Assembly: GCA_964007475.1 (NCBI GenBank)
Contig: OZ023273.1
Coordinates: 121,877,812-121,941,811, forward strand
Direction of reading: 5' to 3'
DNA: 64,000 nucleotides
DNA from: Hybos culiciformis
Lineage: Eukaryota > Arthropoda > Insecta > Diptera > Hybotidae
In this document: piece after piece, positions 22,826 to 35,592 of the stretch
How positions within the stretch are numbered: position 1 is the first letter of the stretch
Layout: every line of letters starts with the position of its first letter
Program-made: the position numbers and the translations under genes
The notes under the pieces: model-generated
Seen by the model: only the letters and a program-made list of their open reading frames with translations
Told to the model about the DNA's origin: nothing
The model's database searches: none

Positions 22826-25800
22826 TAAAAATGTTTATAAAATCATATTAAATATTGAAAAGTTTTGTTTTATGTAGGACTCCTTTTGTGACACATATTT
22901 TAAATTGCATTATAAACAGTGGAAATTGGCATATTTATTGTGCAATTCAACTATGTATAGAAGAAAGGAAAAATTAATAATTTTTATTTTATTATACCAG
23001 AAATATACCTACATTATATATTATGTATGTTAAAAATCATTTACAGTTAACTTTATTTTGATTATTTAGCCGTTATAATGCAGACATTTATTATACATAT
23101 TGGATATACATTTTATTCAATATATCTTCCTGAAAACCGTATTTGTAAAGGTCGTTTACTTATCATCTTCTTTTTCTTAATAAAATTATCTTGTCAAATC
23201 ATAATAATTATTGAAGGTGATTTATTCAAATAATGCCCGCCTTAATTTCGATTTCTTACACACGTACATAATAATGTCTGCTTTTGACCCACAATAAAAA
23301 ATATATAATATTTAGATGTTTTTGTTTCTTTTCATAAGGGAAGTTTTGTTTTCATAATTAATATAACCGGTGTTTTAATAATTGGCTTTTATACATTTGT
23401 ATAATAACTGTTTTTTTTTATAACATATGAATAACGATTTTTAATAAAAAAATACGTAGGCATGCGAAAGTCTTTACCAAGTCTTCCTTCAGATTGCTGA
23501 AACAAACTTCGAATAAACATAAAGCTATATGGTTTTGCTTATTGGTTATTAAATATATCAAAATTATCTGTATGAATAGAAACATAATTAAAATGTCTAC
23601 CTAAATATTATGTTAATTAAAATGTTGTGTATCTATCCCTAGTTTTTGGTAAATCTAATTCAAAAAGTACATGGTATATTGCATTTTAATTTTTGGTTAA
23701 AGATTGAACTAAAACCAAAACATCATACTGAAATATTCGGATTAACAAAATATATATTATTTAAGAAATCTTTTTTTATAATTATTATAGTGTCTAAACT
23801 TAATAGTTAACTGTACGGCTTTAATTTTTTTAGCGTATTTTGAGAACATATGTAAAATAAACCTTTTTATTTGTTAGAATATATATAAAATCAAAGCTTA
23901 ATTTTTAAGAATTTATAATTCCTTGAAAAAGATTGATCCAATTTTCATTTTGATTTATTGCCAAACGAAATTTGAAAACAGATAAGTGTTGTGGGGAACA
24001 TGATTATTAAAATTATAGTTTATTATCGATTTATTTTAATATCTGAACTGAACACGATAATTAAACTATTATTTTAAATATATATTTTTGATTCCCAAAA
24101 TGGTTAATTTCATTTATGTACAATCGTAGGAATATTTCAATATAATTTAAGCAACGTGAAAATATTTATTGAAGATATCTTGAAATATTTTTTTTTTGAA
24201 AATTTGTTTGTTTGTCCGAAAATGTTTTTGCCAATAAGACGCTTCTCTGTCTTATGGCTTACATAGGCTCTCTATTTAGACGGACATATGTACAAAGTTG
24301 CTTTGTACAATCATTTGTAAAATTTATGGAATTTGTATTACTAATCTAAATGTAGGGATTATGAATCGTGCATTCACCGGTTACAGGCAATAAAAAATTA
24401 GCAAAAATTATATCGTAATAAAATAAAAGTACAAAATCCATAGCACATTGATATAATGTTAAGTCAGAACTTCATCAATATCTTTAAAATAAAATTCAAT
24501 ATACCTACTTATTTATTTCATTGAATATAACTCGCAAAATAATATTGTGGGCTTGCTCAGGTTACAAACATTTTCTTCAATCGATATGTTGGTTCGAAAA
24601 ACTACTAATTTTAAGCACGGATATGTTCAATATTTACCGCACAAAATATTTATGTTTCGTTTTTGAATATTATTCAAAACCAAAAATAAATTGAAATTTT
24701 AATTAAACAAATAAAAAAGGCGACGATATAGTGTCAAGAAAGCTGGAGTAAAAAAAAAGCGAACACGAAAAAAATTCAATGGTTTTCTCATTACTCTTCA
24801 TTATTATATTTAAAAAACCTAATCTGAACTAAAAGATCGCACATTATTAACATGAAGCATTGTAAGTCAGATTTTTTGTTTTAGTATAAATTCCTTTACA
24901 TTTAAGTCCTTTGTTTAATTTTTTGTTTTGTTTATGTCTCGCTTACGACTATTCCTACTTAAACTAAAATAAAAAAAATTTAAGTTACTAAAGATTAATG
25001 TATTTAAAATTAACATGATGTACCCAATTTACAAAAAATCTTCGAATTTTATACGCAAAATTTGTAATAACGCATTCTACATAGTATTATATAGGAACAA
25101 TAGAGAATTAGTGTGTCAACGTTCTTAGAGATAACCAAAATAATAATTTTTCAACTAGATATACACACAGTGTTCTTTATTTTTTATTTTATTTTAATTC
25201 AACTAAAATTTTAATTATTTTCCATATTTTATTATTTTTTTACAAATATGTATATTAATTAAATTTATTCTAAAATCCATTTAAATTAATTAACAATAAT
25301 GTTAACAGGCGTATTATTTTTAAACTCAAATCAATATCATGAGAAAAATTATTCGGTATTCATTGAAAAAATTGTTTGTTTTATAATAATATAATCAAAG
25401 TCAATAATATTACATAAATTTGTTTGTACATACTCACATCTAAAATTCACGCTTGGCTACTGTGTTAGAACATAAATCAATGTTAACTTAAACAGTTTTT
25501 CGTTTTTCAAATGGAAAAAAATATTTTAGAATTTTCCAACGTTTGGTTTAGAGATGAGGAGTTCAGTCTTTATTATATTTCTTTTATTTTGACTTAATTT
25601 GGTTATTGAGAAAGCTTAATATATTTTTATCATTCTGCATTTAGAAGATTTTAACAAGATCACGATTTGGATAACAAATTTACATTGACTTTTATGCGCA
25701 AAATCTCTTAATTATTTTTTATTTTTTTTATTTCACATGACTTGTTATTTTTTTTTTTTCTTTATTTTTATAAAAATTTGTTAAAAGTCAGGCTTTTGTT

Positions 25801-27060
25801 CTAAAATATATATTTATAATGTAAAATATTTGCAAAATTGAATTGAAGACAGAATCATTAGATAAATATGGACAATTTTAACAGGTAGGTATATCTATAT
25901 TACGAGGATCTTTCTAATTAAATAATGCAACATTGTTTTAGGCAGGGCCGGTTTTTTTTATTAAATACTGGTTTGGTGAGACAGGGGGCTGAACTACAAT
26001 GGTACAATATCTTTGGTACAATATCAAATGTTAAGATGAGGAATTTATCACTAATTTCAGTATTCATCTTTAGAAATTTCTTAGTAGGTATATCGAATTA
26101 TTATTTTACACAGATACTAAATTCGCCCACCCTAAATTTCTAAAAAAAAAATAAAATAAAATAAAATAAAAAATGAATGCGAAAAAGATATTTTTTTTTG
26201 TAATAATTGTAATTAGTAATTTTTTTCAATAATTTAATTACATTATTGCACACAAATAAATAATTTAATTTTTTTAATTTTTTTTATTTTAAATAATAAT
26301 TATATATTATTCTCAATTTATTCTCATAAACATAAAATTATGTACATATAAAAAATTCAATTTTATACTTTTTTATCATGAAAACTATATATGTAAAAAG
26401 AAGATCAAAATTATATTTTTTTTTAATAACGAATGTTAATATTATAATTATTTATTATTTACACTAAAAAAAATTATTGAAAAATTTGTACGTATAACAA
26501 TTGCTATTGAACAAAATTTTTCAACATTTGTATGTGCAAAATATTTTCCTATTATGTCAAAAAAAAAGGTTATACTTATCAATACTTATTTGAGAAAGAA
26601 AAGTTATGTCCTAATTTTGAACCTTCTAATTCTGCGTCCGTCGTTGATACCTACCTAAATATAAAAAAAGGTATTTAACTTTTTACAAACAAATCAACGA
26701 TTAGGATTAAATCTTTTGGATAAGTAGTTAAAAGCCTGCATTCGAAATTGCTTTCTATAATAAATCAAGTTAGAATTGGTAATAATTCTTTTGAGTGTAC
26801 ATAATCACACATAAAAACATTGTATACTTATATTAATATATTTTTTCAATTTATAAAAGCGTAAAAATATAAAAAATTTTATATTGTCTACTTATACATC
26901 GCATTAGTATCGAAATTATAATTACATGAATTATTTTTATTTTAATTAAAAAAATAAAATGACTAGATACTAAAAGTGTAATTTGTAGTTATTCACTTAA
27001 TTCCAACGTACAGTTGGAGAATGGAAAAATAATAAGCCGAAGAATGGAAAAGTAATAAAT
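22826..27060. other. AT-rich gene-free DNA
   Basis: No supportable gene. A perfect small hairpin (TGTACAAAG, TTG loop, CTTTGTACA) lies at 24289-24309. A hAT-like terminus is listed at 25943. The open frame at 25925-26143 starts beside it and reads no known domain. Confidence 0.65.
25943..25951 (+). mobile_element. possible truncated hAT-type terminus (CAGGGCCGG)
   Basis: CAGGGCCGG is a common hAT start sequence. A less AT-rich segment follows (GGTGAGACAGGGGGCTG near 25975). No matching inverted end was found, although CGCCCACCC occurs at about 26123-26131. It may be a 5' remnant only. Confidence 0.2.
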
Positions 27061-27066
27061 TTTTCT

Positions 27067-27117
27067 ATTCTGTACATATTTCCATTCTATACATATTTCC
27101 ATTCTATACATATTTTC
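27067..27117. repeat. 17-bp tandem repeat, three copies
   Basis: ATTCTRTACATATTTCC is repeated at 27067, 27084 and 27101, with the last copy ending TTTTC. Confidence 0.9.
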
Positions 27118-28633
27118 ATGTGATAATTAGGAATCTTATTTTCAGCCGTTTCAGGTTATTATAAACACAATTCGATCTCCATTCATATATATTTTTTCGA
27201 ATTTAAGAAAAGGATTTTCGTTGAGTTTCCAATTAATAAAATCTTATCCATGGATTTTTCTTATATTAATAGTTTCCAATTGATTTTGCACTTTCATATA
27301 CTCTGATTTAGATGTGTTGATTCGATAAATTATAAAGAAGTCGAAATTAAGTAGTTTATTTTCATTCTTGATTTTTATTAAGCCAATCCCTGTTGTAAAG
27401 TCTCTGAAAAATTGTTCGATACTTATGAATAATGTATGCTACATTAAACGAATCTTCAATCTGTGAATTACCACAAAATTCTTTTTCGCATTTCAATTTT
27501 ATTTAACTTTATCTATTGGGAAAAATGTTAGTGAAAATATAGATGTAGAACTTTTTGGAGTTTAAAAAATTTTTTTTGAGCTTCGTACAAGCATATTTTA
27601 AAAATTTCTACTTGTTTTTACGATTTTGTGGCATAATTTTTTGTCAATGATTTTTTTTTGTATCTACTATTTCTATAATATTGATAATATTGCATAGTGT
27701 ATATAATATTATAATTAATATTTTCATATTTATTAGTTGTTATCATTATAATTATTGCAAAATGATAAAAAAATAAATTTTGATGAATTGGCGGATGCAT
27801 TTTAGTTTGATTTCTCCCGGGAGAGATTTTTAGAAATAATAAAATATATACATACAACATAATTTTATGGTGAAGTGTGTGTTTTTAGAGCCCTCAAGTA
27901 AAGTTGTCGCTTTGAAAATAATTCAAATAAATGTTTGCTAAAAGTTCAAAATTATACCCTTTATACATTAATATGAATATAGACATTTTAACTTTTGTTT
28001 TTTTTTTTTAGCAAAAATGCTATATTAAAACAAATAAAAATTTTGTAGTCCCTTTGATGTTTTGATTTTATTATGTCAAAACATAAAATTTATTAATTGT
28101 TATTTTGGCTGATATGAAAATTAAATTATTTTACATAATATTTTTATGAATGAAAAAGAAGAAGTATTATTTCAATTTTATGTGTGTATTTTCTCATCAT
28201 CGAGTTCTCAATTCAATGTGTCAGAAACTTAAAGAACACAATACTGTGTCGAAAGACATTTTTCAGTTATGAGAAAAACTTTAATATAGAACCAAAAATT
28301 CTGGTTTGCTATAATTCGAATTGATCACAAAATGATCATGGAATCTTTCTCATCAAAAACCGTCATTTGTCAAATATTTTTATTTAGCGCTGTTGTACAA
28401 AGTTAAACATAATTATTCGCTATTAGTAATTTATTAATTTGTTGAAAAGAGTTTGTAGTTATGAAGGATTGAGAAACGTAAAAAAGGGTTTTCATAATTA
28501 TTGTCCAACACCAAAAATATGTAATATAAAATTTCTTGTCATTAGAAGGTTGCCATATATTAATTTATTGAATAGTCTTTAGTAAATTTACGAACATACT
28601 TAATTTATTTTTCTGAACGAACTCACACGGCTT
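27118..28633. other. AT-rich gene-free DNA
   Basis: No gene supported. A short palindrome TCTCCCGGGAGA occurs at about 27813-27824. The minus-strand frame at 27618-27860 is rich in N, Y and I and not credible. Confidence 0.7.
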
Positions 28634-29058
28634 ATGCCTTGAGCACAGCTAATACCGCAAAGCAATTTAGAGCTACCGCAAAAACCGATTTTCTGCGTTA
28701 TTTCTTAATTAATTTAAATAAGAATTATAAAAAACGCAAGATTTTAATTTTATTGATTTTTTGTAAAAAGAATTTCTTAAAATTATTTCATAATTAATTA
28801 GAAAACTGAATTTATTTTTTTTTTGCTCCAGAAAGAATTGCTACGTCACAAAATAATTTTTTTGTTTCTTTTCCACAGAGTTTCTTTTGCATCGAAATTT
28901 GGTTTTGCTGCATTTTTCTGTCACAATCATATTATAAAAAAAAACAAAAGCAGTTGTTTGCAGTTGATTTTTTTGCTTTCAGGTAAAATTAGTTGTGAAC
29001 AGGCTTCCGGAACATTCCTTCAAAAATTTCTTTGCGGTATTAGCTGTGCTCAAGGCAT
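28634..29058. mobile_element. element bounded by a perfect 29-bp inverted repeat
   Basis: Bases 28634-28662 (ATGCCTTGAGCACAGCTAAT...) are the exact reverse complement of 29030-29058. The 425-bp unit is richer in G+C at its ends and contains three acceptor-like polypyrimidine-AG signals: TTTTTTGCTCCAG, TTTCTTTTCCACAG and TTTTTGCTTTCAG. A plus-strand frame (28823-29137) spans the inside and right arm, but it begins with TTG rather than ATG and shows no known domain. Perfect arms suggest a young MITE or other inverted-repeat element, though I find no target duplication directly outside. A hairpin RNA locus is the alternative. Confidence 0.5.
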
Positions 29059-29154
29059 TAATAAAAGAAAATCGTATGCAAAAAATTCACAAACAGAAAA
29101 ATCATACATAAAGCGATGGGCGAGGCAATCTTTTTGAAAAAACTGAGCAAAATT

Positions 29155-29200
29155 CAGAAATATTTATTAGCAACATTTTTGTTGCTAATAAGTATTTCTG
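29155..29200. repeat. 20-bp stem-loop (19 of 20 paired, 6-nt loop)
   Basis: CAGAAATATTTATTAGCAAC at 29155-29174 pairs with 29181-29200 around loop ATTTTT, with one mismatch. The arm length is near the lower end of miRNA-precursor stems, but the loop is small and the arms are AT-rich. It lies 97 bp after the 29-bp inverted repeat and could be part of the same element. Confidence 0.6.
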
Positions 29201-31122
29201 TATCCATCTAAAGACAGCACTTTAAACAAGGATTCATTCTTTTGTTCTATTCTAATAATTTTGTGCTTAATCAAAAATTAATGATTATGTTTGAAATTTT
29301 TCCGAACTTTCATAATTCAATTTGCTTTCATATTATTGTTACACATCTAAAACAAAATTAAAATGTTTTGAATTTTTTGAAGAAGAGTAATTGATTTTTG
29401 TGACACAAAAATAATAAAATATCCTTACAATTAAATTAGGAAAAACAATTATTTTTCATGTAAACTGAAAAAAGGAACAAAATGTCACAATAAAAGGGAA
29501 AATTTGAAAATATTTATTCGAGAATTTTCTCTTGGGCTTTCAAGCAATTAGTTAAAATTAAGAATTATTGCACGAGTGGTATATAAAGTCAGCAGTTAGG
29601 TATTGGCAAATATTACCAAAATATTTGTTTGGAGAATTATCAAACAGTCTTAAGTTATAGATTGTTGACGTATACATTCAATCCTTCAAGCTCTGAAGAT
29701 TATGCATTTGTACGTAAAGGTAAATTTGAGTATTTGTACTATAAGTCTATATATACAATATGCATTTTATTTTAGATTTTAAATAAATTTTATACATATG
29801 TACAGTTTGGTACGTATACGTAGTTTTGTAGCATTTTAAAAAAACAATAATAATTGACGTCTTTTAATTTTATTTCAATTGATAAGTTTAGTTTGATAAT
29901 TTTATCTCATAAAATTTTCCCAATAAATGCTGTGATTCGCAGTTCGTTAGTATTCTATATATATGTAATATGTATATAAAAATAATAATAAAAAGAAGCA
30001 ATTTAAATGACCATGTCAACTGTCATGTCCAAGGATAATTAAAAAAAAATATATTTGAATAATAAAAAATTACATTTTTACTATAAAACAAAATAATTAA
30101 CGAGAAAATAATAATTTAAAAAAAAATTTAAATAAAATATTTTATATTACAAACTTTACTATCAAAATTAATTTATTTTTAATTTCCCATTCATCTTTCT
30201 GCGAATGTTTTTGATGTTTAAGGAAACAATTTGATTTTTAAATGTTTTCATTATCGTCTTATGAATTCTCCCTTTCCTTTTTAGGGCGCCATTCCAAAGT
30301 AATATAATCACATTGATTTCTTTTTACCTCCTACTGATATAAAGCGCGCGTATATTATTTTAAGAAACGTCGCATTTACGAAGACGTGGTATTAAAGATG
30401 TTTTTTTAAGGGCAGACCTTTGAAGAAAAATGCATTTTATTTAAATTTAAGTTTTGCTAATTTTTGGACTTTTCAGTAGTACGGAAATTCGAGAATATAA
30501 AATATGTATATAAAATAAAATCAAATAAAAATAGATTCAAATGTACATAAATAAAACCTATCGCTCTCTCAATTTGTCAATGTAACTTAAGTGTCTGTTT
30601 GTAAATTTTAATTAAGTCATTATTATCTTAGGAGGCTGAAAGCGGATAAAATGGGCTACATAGTTAATTTTTGCTAGTATTTAGATCGAGTTAAAGAAAA
30701 GAATTAGAAAGTTTATGTATAATTTTCGATATTTCTTGTGTAACATAAATTAAAAAATGTAATAGGCACGGAAATGTCCATAAATGCTGTAACAATCTTT
30801 GAATCATTTTTATTAACTCAATGATTCTTTCAAAAATGAAATCAACAAAATATTGTTGTCCTTTTTCTGATTCACATATATAATGTATGTATATAATAAT
30901 ATTGATTAAAAGATGAACATTGCTCATAAAGTTTTAAAAATTGATTCGGAGTAAACAATAATTAAAACAGTTATAAAACTTTTTATAAAATCCCATGAAG
31001 TTTTTTTTATATTTTGGAAATTAAGTTGTTATAAATGAAATTTTATACTCAAACTTAAATAAGAAGAAAATTTATTAACAATTTGCATAGTTGAAAATAT
31101 TCAGATTCGAGTACACAAACTA
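29201..31122. other. AT-rich gene-free DNA, one TATA-like site
   Basis: No gene supported. TATATAAA at 29580-29587 is followed about 120 bp later by ATG CAT TTG TAC GTA AAG and a donor-like GTAAAT, the layout of a small first exon. No continuing exon was found. A CTCF-like core lies at 30283-30293. The minus frame at 30691-30927 is not recognised. Confidence 0.6.
30283..30293 (-). promoter_or_regulatory. CTCF-like motif (AATGGCGCCCT on minus)
   Basis: Third occurrence of an AATGGCGCC-type core in the window, in the same orientation as the one at 16207-16219. Motif likeness only. Confidence 0.2.
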
Positions 31123-31151
31123 CACAGCTCACAAAAAAAAGTAAGCTGACA
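31123..31151 (+). mobile_element. possible Tc1-type terminus
   Basis: CACAGCTCACAAAAAAAAGT follows TA and continues AAGCTGACAC. Tc1 relatives often end in this way (their 3' ends read ACTTTTTTTGTGAGCTGTG-TA). No matching opposite terminus was found within several hundred bases, although GGGTGTACTT, a usual inner part of such repeats, occurs at about 31375. This is probably a remnant if it is real. Confidence 0.3.
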
Positions 31152-31271
31152 CTAAATCGATAGTATAATACCGTATCTTACATATCTAGGTGTTTAATTC
31201 CTAGTAGATGACCGCTGTACACATAACTAATAGTGAGGAAGTTCATTATAAAATTGCTCAGTTTTCCCAAT

Positions 31272-31531
31272 AATGTCTCTTGTCCATTTATTTATCCATC
31301 TGTGAAAAAAGGAGATTCTAAATCAGTTCAATGAATCCCCAATTGGATAAATAAGAAAATTCTGAATATAGATGGGTGTACTTGTTCTAATCTGTTCCAA
31401 TGTTTAGTGATATTGATTCAACTATACAGATATCGGTGAATACTGAGGCAGGAAACTGCAGAATCTCTTTTGAGAACCCAAACGAAGATGTGACTGTTAA
31501 AGTTATCTGTCTATTTGAATTATTTTTTTAA
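31272..31531 (+). pseudogene. coding-like relic ahead of the hAT MITE
   Basis: A frame from 31272 (NVSCPFIYPSVKKGDSKSVQ) ends at TGA 31332-31334, then continues in the same frame for about 35 codons. In another frame, ATG at 31400 opens 43 codons to TAA at 31529-31531. Its middle reads TIQISVNTEAGNCRISFENP followed by NEDVTVKV. G+C is clearly above background and residues are well mixed. Broken frames suggest a decayed gene or transposon coding segment. The hAT MITE target duplication begins only 10 bases after the stop. I do not recognise the family. Confidence 0.2.
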
Positions 31532-31540
31532 TCGTATATA

Positions 31541-31548
31541 CTATATAG
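31541..31548. repeat. left 8-bp target-site duplication of hAT MITE
   Basis: CTATATAG, identical to 31946-31953. Confidence 0.9.
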
Positions 31549-31945
31549 CAGCGTTTCTCAACCTTAGGGTCGCGACCCGAATTTGGGTCGCGAAAGATTT
31601 TCAATGGGTCGTTTTAATGAAAAAATTCTATTACAAATGCTACATATATTTTTTCAAAAATAATAAAATATTTTGATTACGTAAGAAGAATTAACCTTTA
31701 CCTTATTTTTTCAAAAGATTGCTGTTTTAACATTGATAATTGAGTAAATTTTTTGAGCCAGACTTAATAAATTATCAAATGATTGTCAACAACAAATAAG
31801 TCATTAAAATGAAAATAAATAAAACATTTTAAAGGTGTCTTTCATTTCTTCTACTTGTCAATGCATACCATTTTCAGATTGAGGGTCGCGTTATTTTGTA
31901 CTCATATTTTATAGGTCGCAATAGCAAAAAGGTTGAGAAACGCTG
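31549..31945. mobile_element. hAT-type MITE (397 bp)
   Basis: A 17-bp terminal inverted repeat (CAGCGTTTCTCAACCTT) matches perfectly at both ends and is flanked by perfect 8-bp duplications, the hallmarks of hAT transposons. Subterminal GGGTCG motifs occur at 31567, 31585, 31606 and 31883, the first as palindrome GGGTCGCGACCC, with a shortened GGTCGC at 31914. Such repeats are typical transposase-binding sites. The interior is AT-rich with no transposase, so it is non-autonomous. From memory, the terminus plus GGGTCGCGACCC resembles vertebrate Charlie/SPIN-type hAT ends. Confidence 0.92.
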
Positions 31946-31953
31946 CTATATAG
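31946..31953. repeat. right 8-bp target-site duplication of hAT MITE
   Basis: CTATATAG, identical to 31541-31548. Confidence 0.9.
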
Positions 31954-34900
31954 GATTGTAGTGTTATTTTTATTATTTAATGCCAACTTTCATTAAAGCT
32001 AAAGACCAATAATATTTTGCTATCGTAAAATTTTAGTCATGAGGGTATTATCTGTTCATTTAAAATATTGCAGTGACTTAGTCTGCTTGAAACAAAATAT
32101 AAAATTCTTAACAATATAATAAATTATTACAAAATTCTTAATTTATAAAAAAAGGTGATTGTAGTACAACAATAAGATACATATTCGATTTTTTTTACTA
32201 ACAGACGATCAAATATTTCTTCTAATTTACATTATTTACAACAAGTAATAAATACGTAATTCTCAAAGATTTTTCTTCAATTCCTTTGCCTATTTTTGCT
32301 TTATGTCTTTATCTTATATCCAGCTGTTTTAATTGTGTAGTGCTGAGAAAATAAAGAAAATTATTTCATTTCAAATAAGTTTTTTTTTTTAAATGATTAA
32401 TAATATTCTCTAAACTGAGGTATTCAGATTTTTGAAATATCACGGTACAGTTGAAGGATATGAAAAATATAAAAGTGTACGTACACTCAAGTTTTTATGC
32501 AACGATACAAATTTAAGGTTCTGGAATGTATTAGATATTTAGATATAATTTTCATTACTATTTTTTTTTGAGGAAAATCAGCAAAAAAATTGTTAGAAGT
32601 TTTTGAAGAATTTTATTCAGAAATCTTAAAATTCTTAACTGATATTGAGAATGATTTTATTTTCATAAAATAGAATAGAATAAATTAAGAGTGTAAAATT
32701 AATCAAAATTAGTTTTATTTCGTTTATTGATTTATAATGATTTATACTTATTTTATTGCATCTATTTAATACTTTGTACTGCCTACATCCTTATTTTCAC
32801 TAATGTTTTAAACTTAACAAAATGACGGGGACAATGAGAATGAAAATTTATTTTAATTTAAATTAACGTTCCTTTAATCTTTTAAGCATCATCAGGAATA
32901 AAAATATTACCTGTAGGTATATATTTTTTTTTGATATTTTGACAAATGTTTTAAAATTATTAGTATTGATAATTGGAAAATATTCGATATATTGAAGAAA
33001 AATGAATACAGTTTCAAATCAAAAAGCATTGCACGATCTGGTTTTGAAATTTTTCACGAATTTTGAAAAGATTGGTTTTGTGAGTAATTTTTTGATGTAC
33101 TTTTTTGAATTACAATTATCTTAATGAATTTGAACTTTATTTGAAACTTCAGCGTAATTATAGTGCGTATAAAATATCAATCCTGAATATTTAATTTATA
33201 TGTATAAAATTTTTTGGTATATACAAATAATAAATATTTTGTTTTTTTTTGTATATCTAAAATCTATATACATTGTACATAGTTTTAGTAATAATGAATA
33301 TTTTGAAGGAATTTAAATCAAAATTTATTGCATTATTCATAAAAATATGTTAAAAATAAATTTTTAAAATTTTTATCATTAAAAATAAATAAAATTTTCA
33401 CGCATTTGTGAACAAAAAAAATGTTATCTTTATGAATTTGCATAAAAATTTAGAAATAGGAAAAAATGAAAATTTATTTTTTGACACCCTTTTTCGTATG
33501 TGTATGATTTGAAAAAAAAAAAAGAGAAAGATAAATGACTTTTGTACACGGTGTTTAATATGCTTTTTGCGAACAACTTTTAATTCAAATTCTTAATTAT
33601 TTGAGACTTGCAATATCTTCTTCTAATGAGGCAAATAAACTATGATCTAAAATAAATATGTAAGTATAAGATCAAAACTAAGGTATTTTGTTTTGTAATA
33701 TTGTATCTTGTTTTCTTCTAATTTTGAAAATAAGTAATAAATAAATTTGAAATTTTCTATAGGGTAGGGACTAGTTATGTAAATTAATTAAATTATTATT
33801 AAATTATTATTTCATATGCAGAAAATTTATAATTCGAACTAATTTAAATAAATTTGGAAGCTGATAATCGTTTTTTTTTTTATTTATCTAACATGTGAAA
33901 AAATATGTACAAAAACTCTGTATACATTTAAGTGTTTGTGTCAAAAAGCAAATATTTTTTATTTCAAAACCAAAACAAATATTTTGTCTTGAAAAAAGAG
34001 AAAAAAATACAAAATCATGTCGATTTATTTATTTTTTTGGTTTTTTTGGAAGAAGAACCCCTTTAATAAAAACTAAAAAAAAACCTTTAAAAAATAACCG
34101 AGAAATCAAAAAATGGTAAGAATTTACAAATCGATTACAATCGATGTCAAATTAACGTAAATAAAATATTTAGCATATATTCACACATCGATTCATTATT
34201 ATTTTACGAAAATACAGTCTGTTTATTAGAGGCTTAGCAAGCTAATTCAATATACACTACAGGTTTTTTTTTTTTAATTTTCTAAAGAATACAGAACGAA
34301 TTGTGAATAAATCTCGAATCCCTGACTTCAACTAATTAACTATAACCAAAATAATAATAATTTGATAAAGTTTTCAAATTTGATAAAATTTGATATAGAC
34401 AATCAGATTGTAGGTATTCGTTTTGTTTGCTATACAGATTCTGTTCATTATATTCTTATTTCTAAACACAGTTTATTGCTTACAGCTGGTAAAATAGACT
34501 GACAAAATTATAAAATTTTTTATTTTTGAAAATTCTGGATAAAATTAACATTAGTTTAGGTACTTTGAAATCGAATAAATAATGAGACTTTCAGGCTTGG
34601 AGGAAAGAAGAATTAATTTCCAACTTAAAAATCCAAAAATGTTGTTTTAAAAATATAGTTTTAATCTAGTTTAAAAAGTGGGTGTTAGAAAAGTCTTTGA
34701 ACGTTTCTTTACTTCCTGTAATATTCACAAAGAAAATGTTATAAAATAGAATTCTTACAATGTAAACCTTCTTCATATTAATACAAACGTTTTTATTAGA
34801 TCTTTAATGCACGAAAAGAAAAACTTTCTTGAAATAAACCTTTTTTTTTTCTTTAATTTTTTCACAATATTGTTTGAGTATACACATATTACACAAACAT

Positions 34901-35592
34901 TTATATAGAGATACTGATATTATACATATCACATATGTACATAACCACTTTAATAAAAAAATGAACAAAAAAAATATTGAATATAAAAATAGTATACAAT
35001 TTTTCACTTTGACACCTTCTTTGATTCACTTAAATTAAAAATTTTTGTTCGAAACAAAAAGATAACATCTGAATTCTCAATCAAAATTTAGTGATTGCGA
35101 TTTCAAATTTATCGACATGAACAAAAAAGGCAAATAAAAAAAAAAAAATTATAAAATACAATGCAATATAACAATAATGCATGTGCAATCAATGATCAAA
35201 ACCATATTGCACTACAAGAGAGAAATAAACCATTTTAAAACTGTAACTGAATGGCTAAAATTCATTTCCTCACTCCAAATTGAAATATAAAATTGAAATT
35301 TTTGTTAACTTTTAAATGTTTCCATATTCAGAATCATCTCTAAATGTTCAGATGAACTGAATCGAAGTTCATTTTGTAATGTGGGCGGTGTGTGGTGGCG
35401 GGCGCGATAGTCTAAAAAATGAAACAAAAAATATCCTGATGTGCACAATGCAATTCTCTGCATAATAAAATTTGATATTGTTGTATAATCCCAAAAAAGT
35501 AATTAACTTATAAAATTGCAATTCGCTTTACTATTTTATTTCCATGAAATATGATTAAATGCATTTTATAGAATAGTTGTAATGCTTATTTA
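31954..35592. other. AT-rich gene-free DNA
   Basis: No gene supported. A GC-rich 31-mer (GTGGGCGG...GGCGGGCGCGATAG) lies at about 35379-35409, unusual against its surroundings. Frames at 33895-34119 and 34804-35007 are lysine- and phenylalanine-rich chance frames. Confidence 0.65.

Noticed and set aside
28823..29137. 104-codon plus frame, the longest outside the foldback copies
   Set aside because: It begins with TTG, not ATG, runs through T-rich tracts and one arm of the inverted repeat, and shows no domain.
29580..29724. TATATAAA promoter plus tiny first exon (MHLYVK then GTAAAT), as in cuticle-protein genes
   Set aside because: No TCAGT-type initiator at the right distance and no following exon with signal-peptide sequence; TATA-like strings are frequent here.
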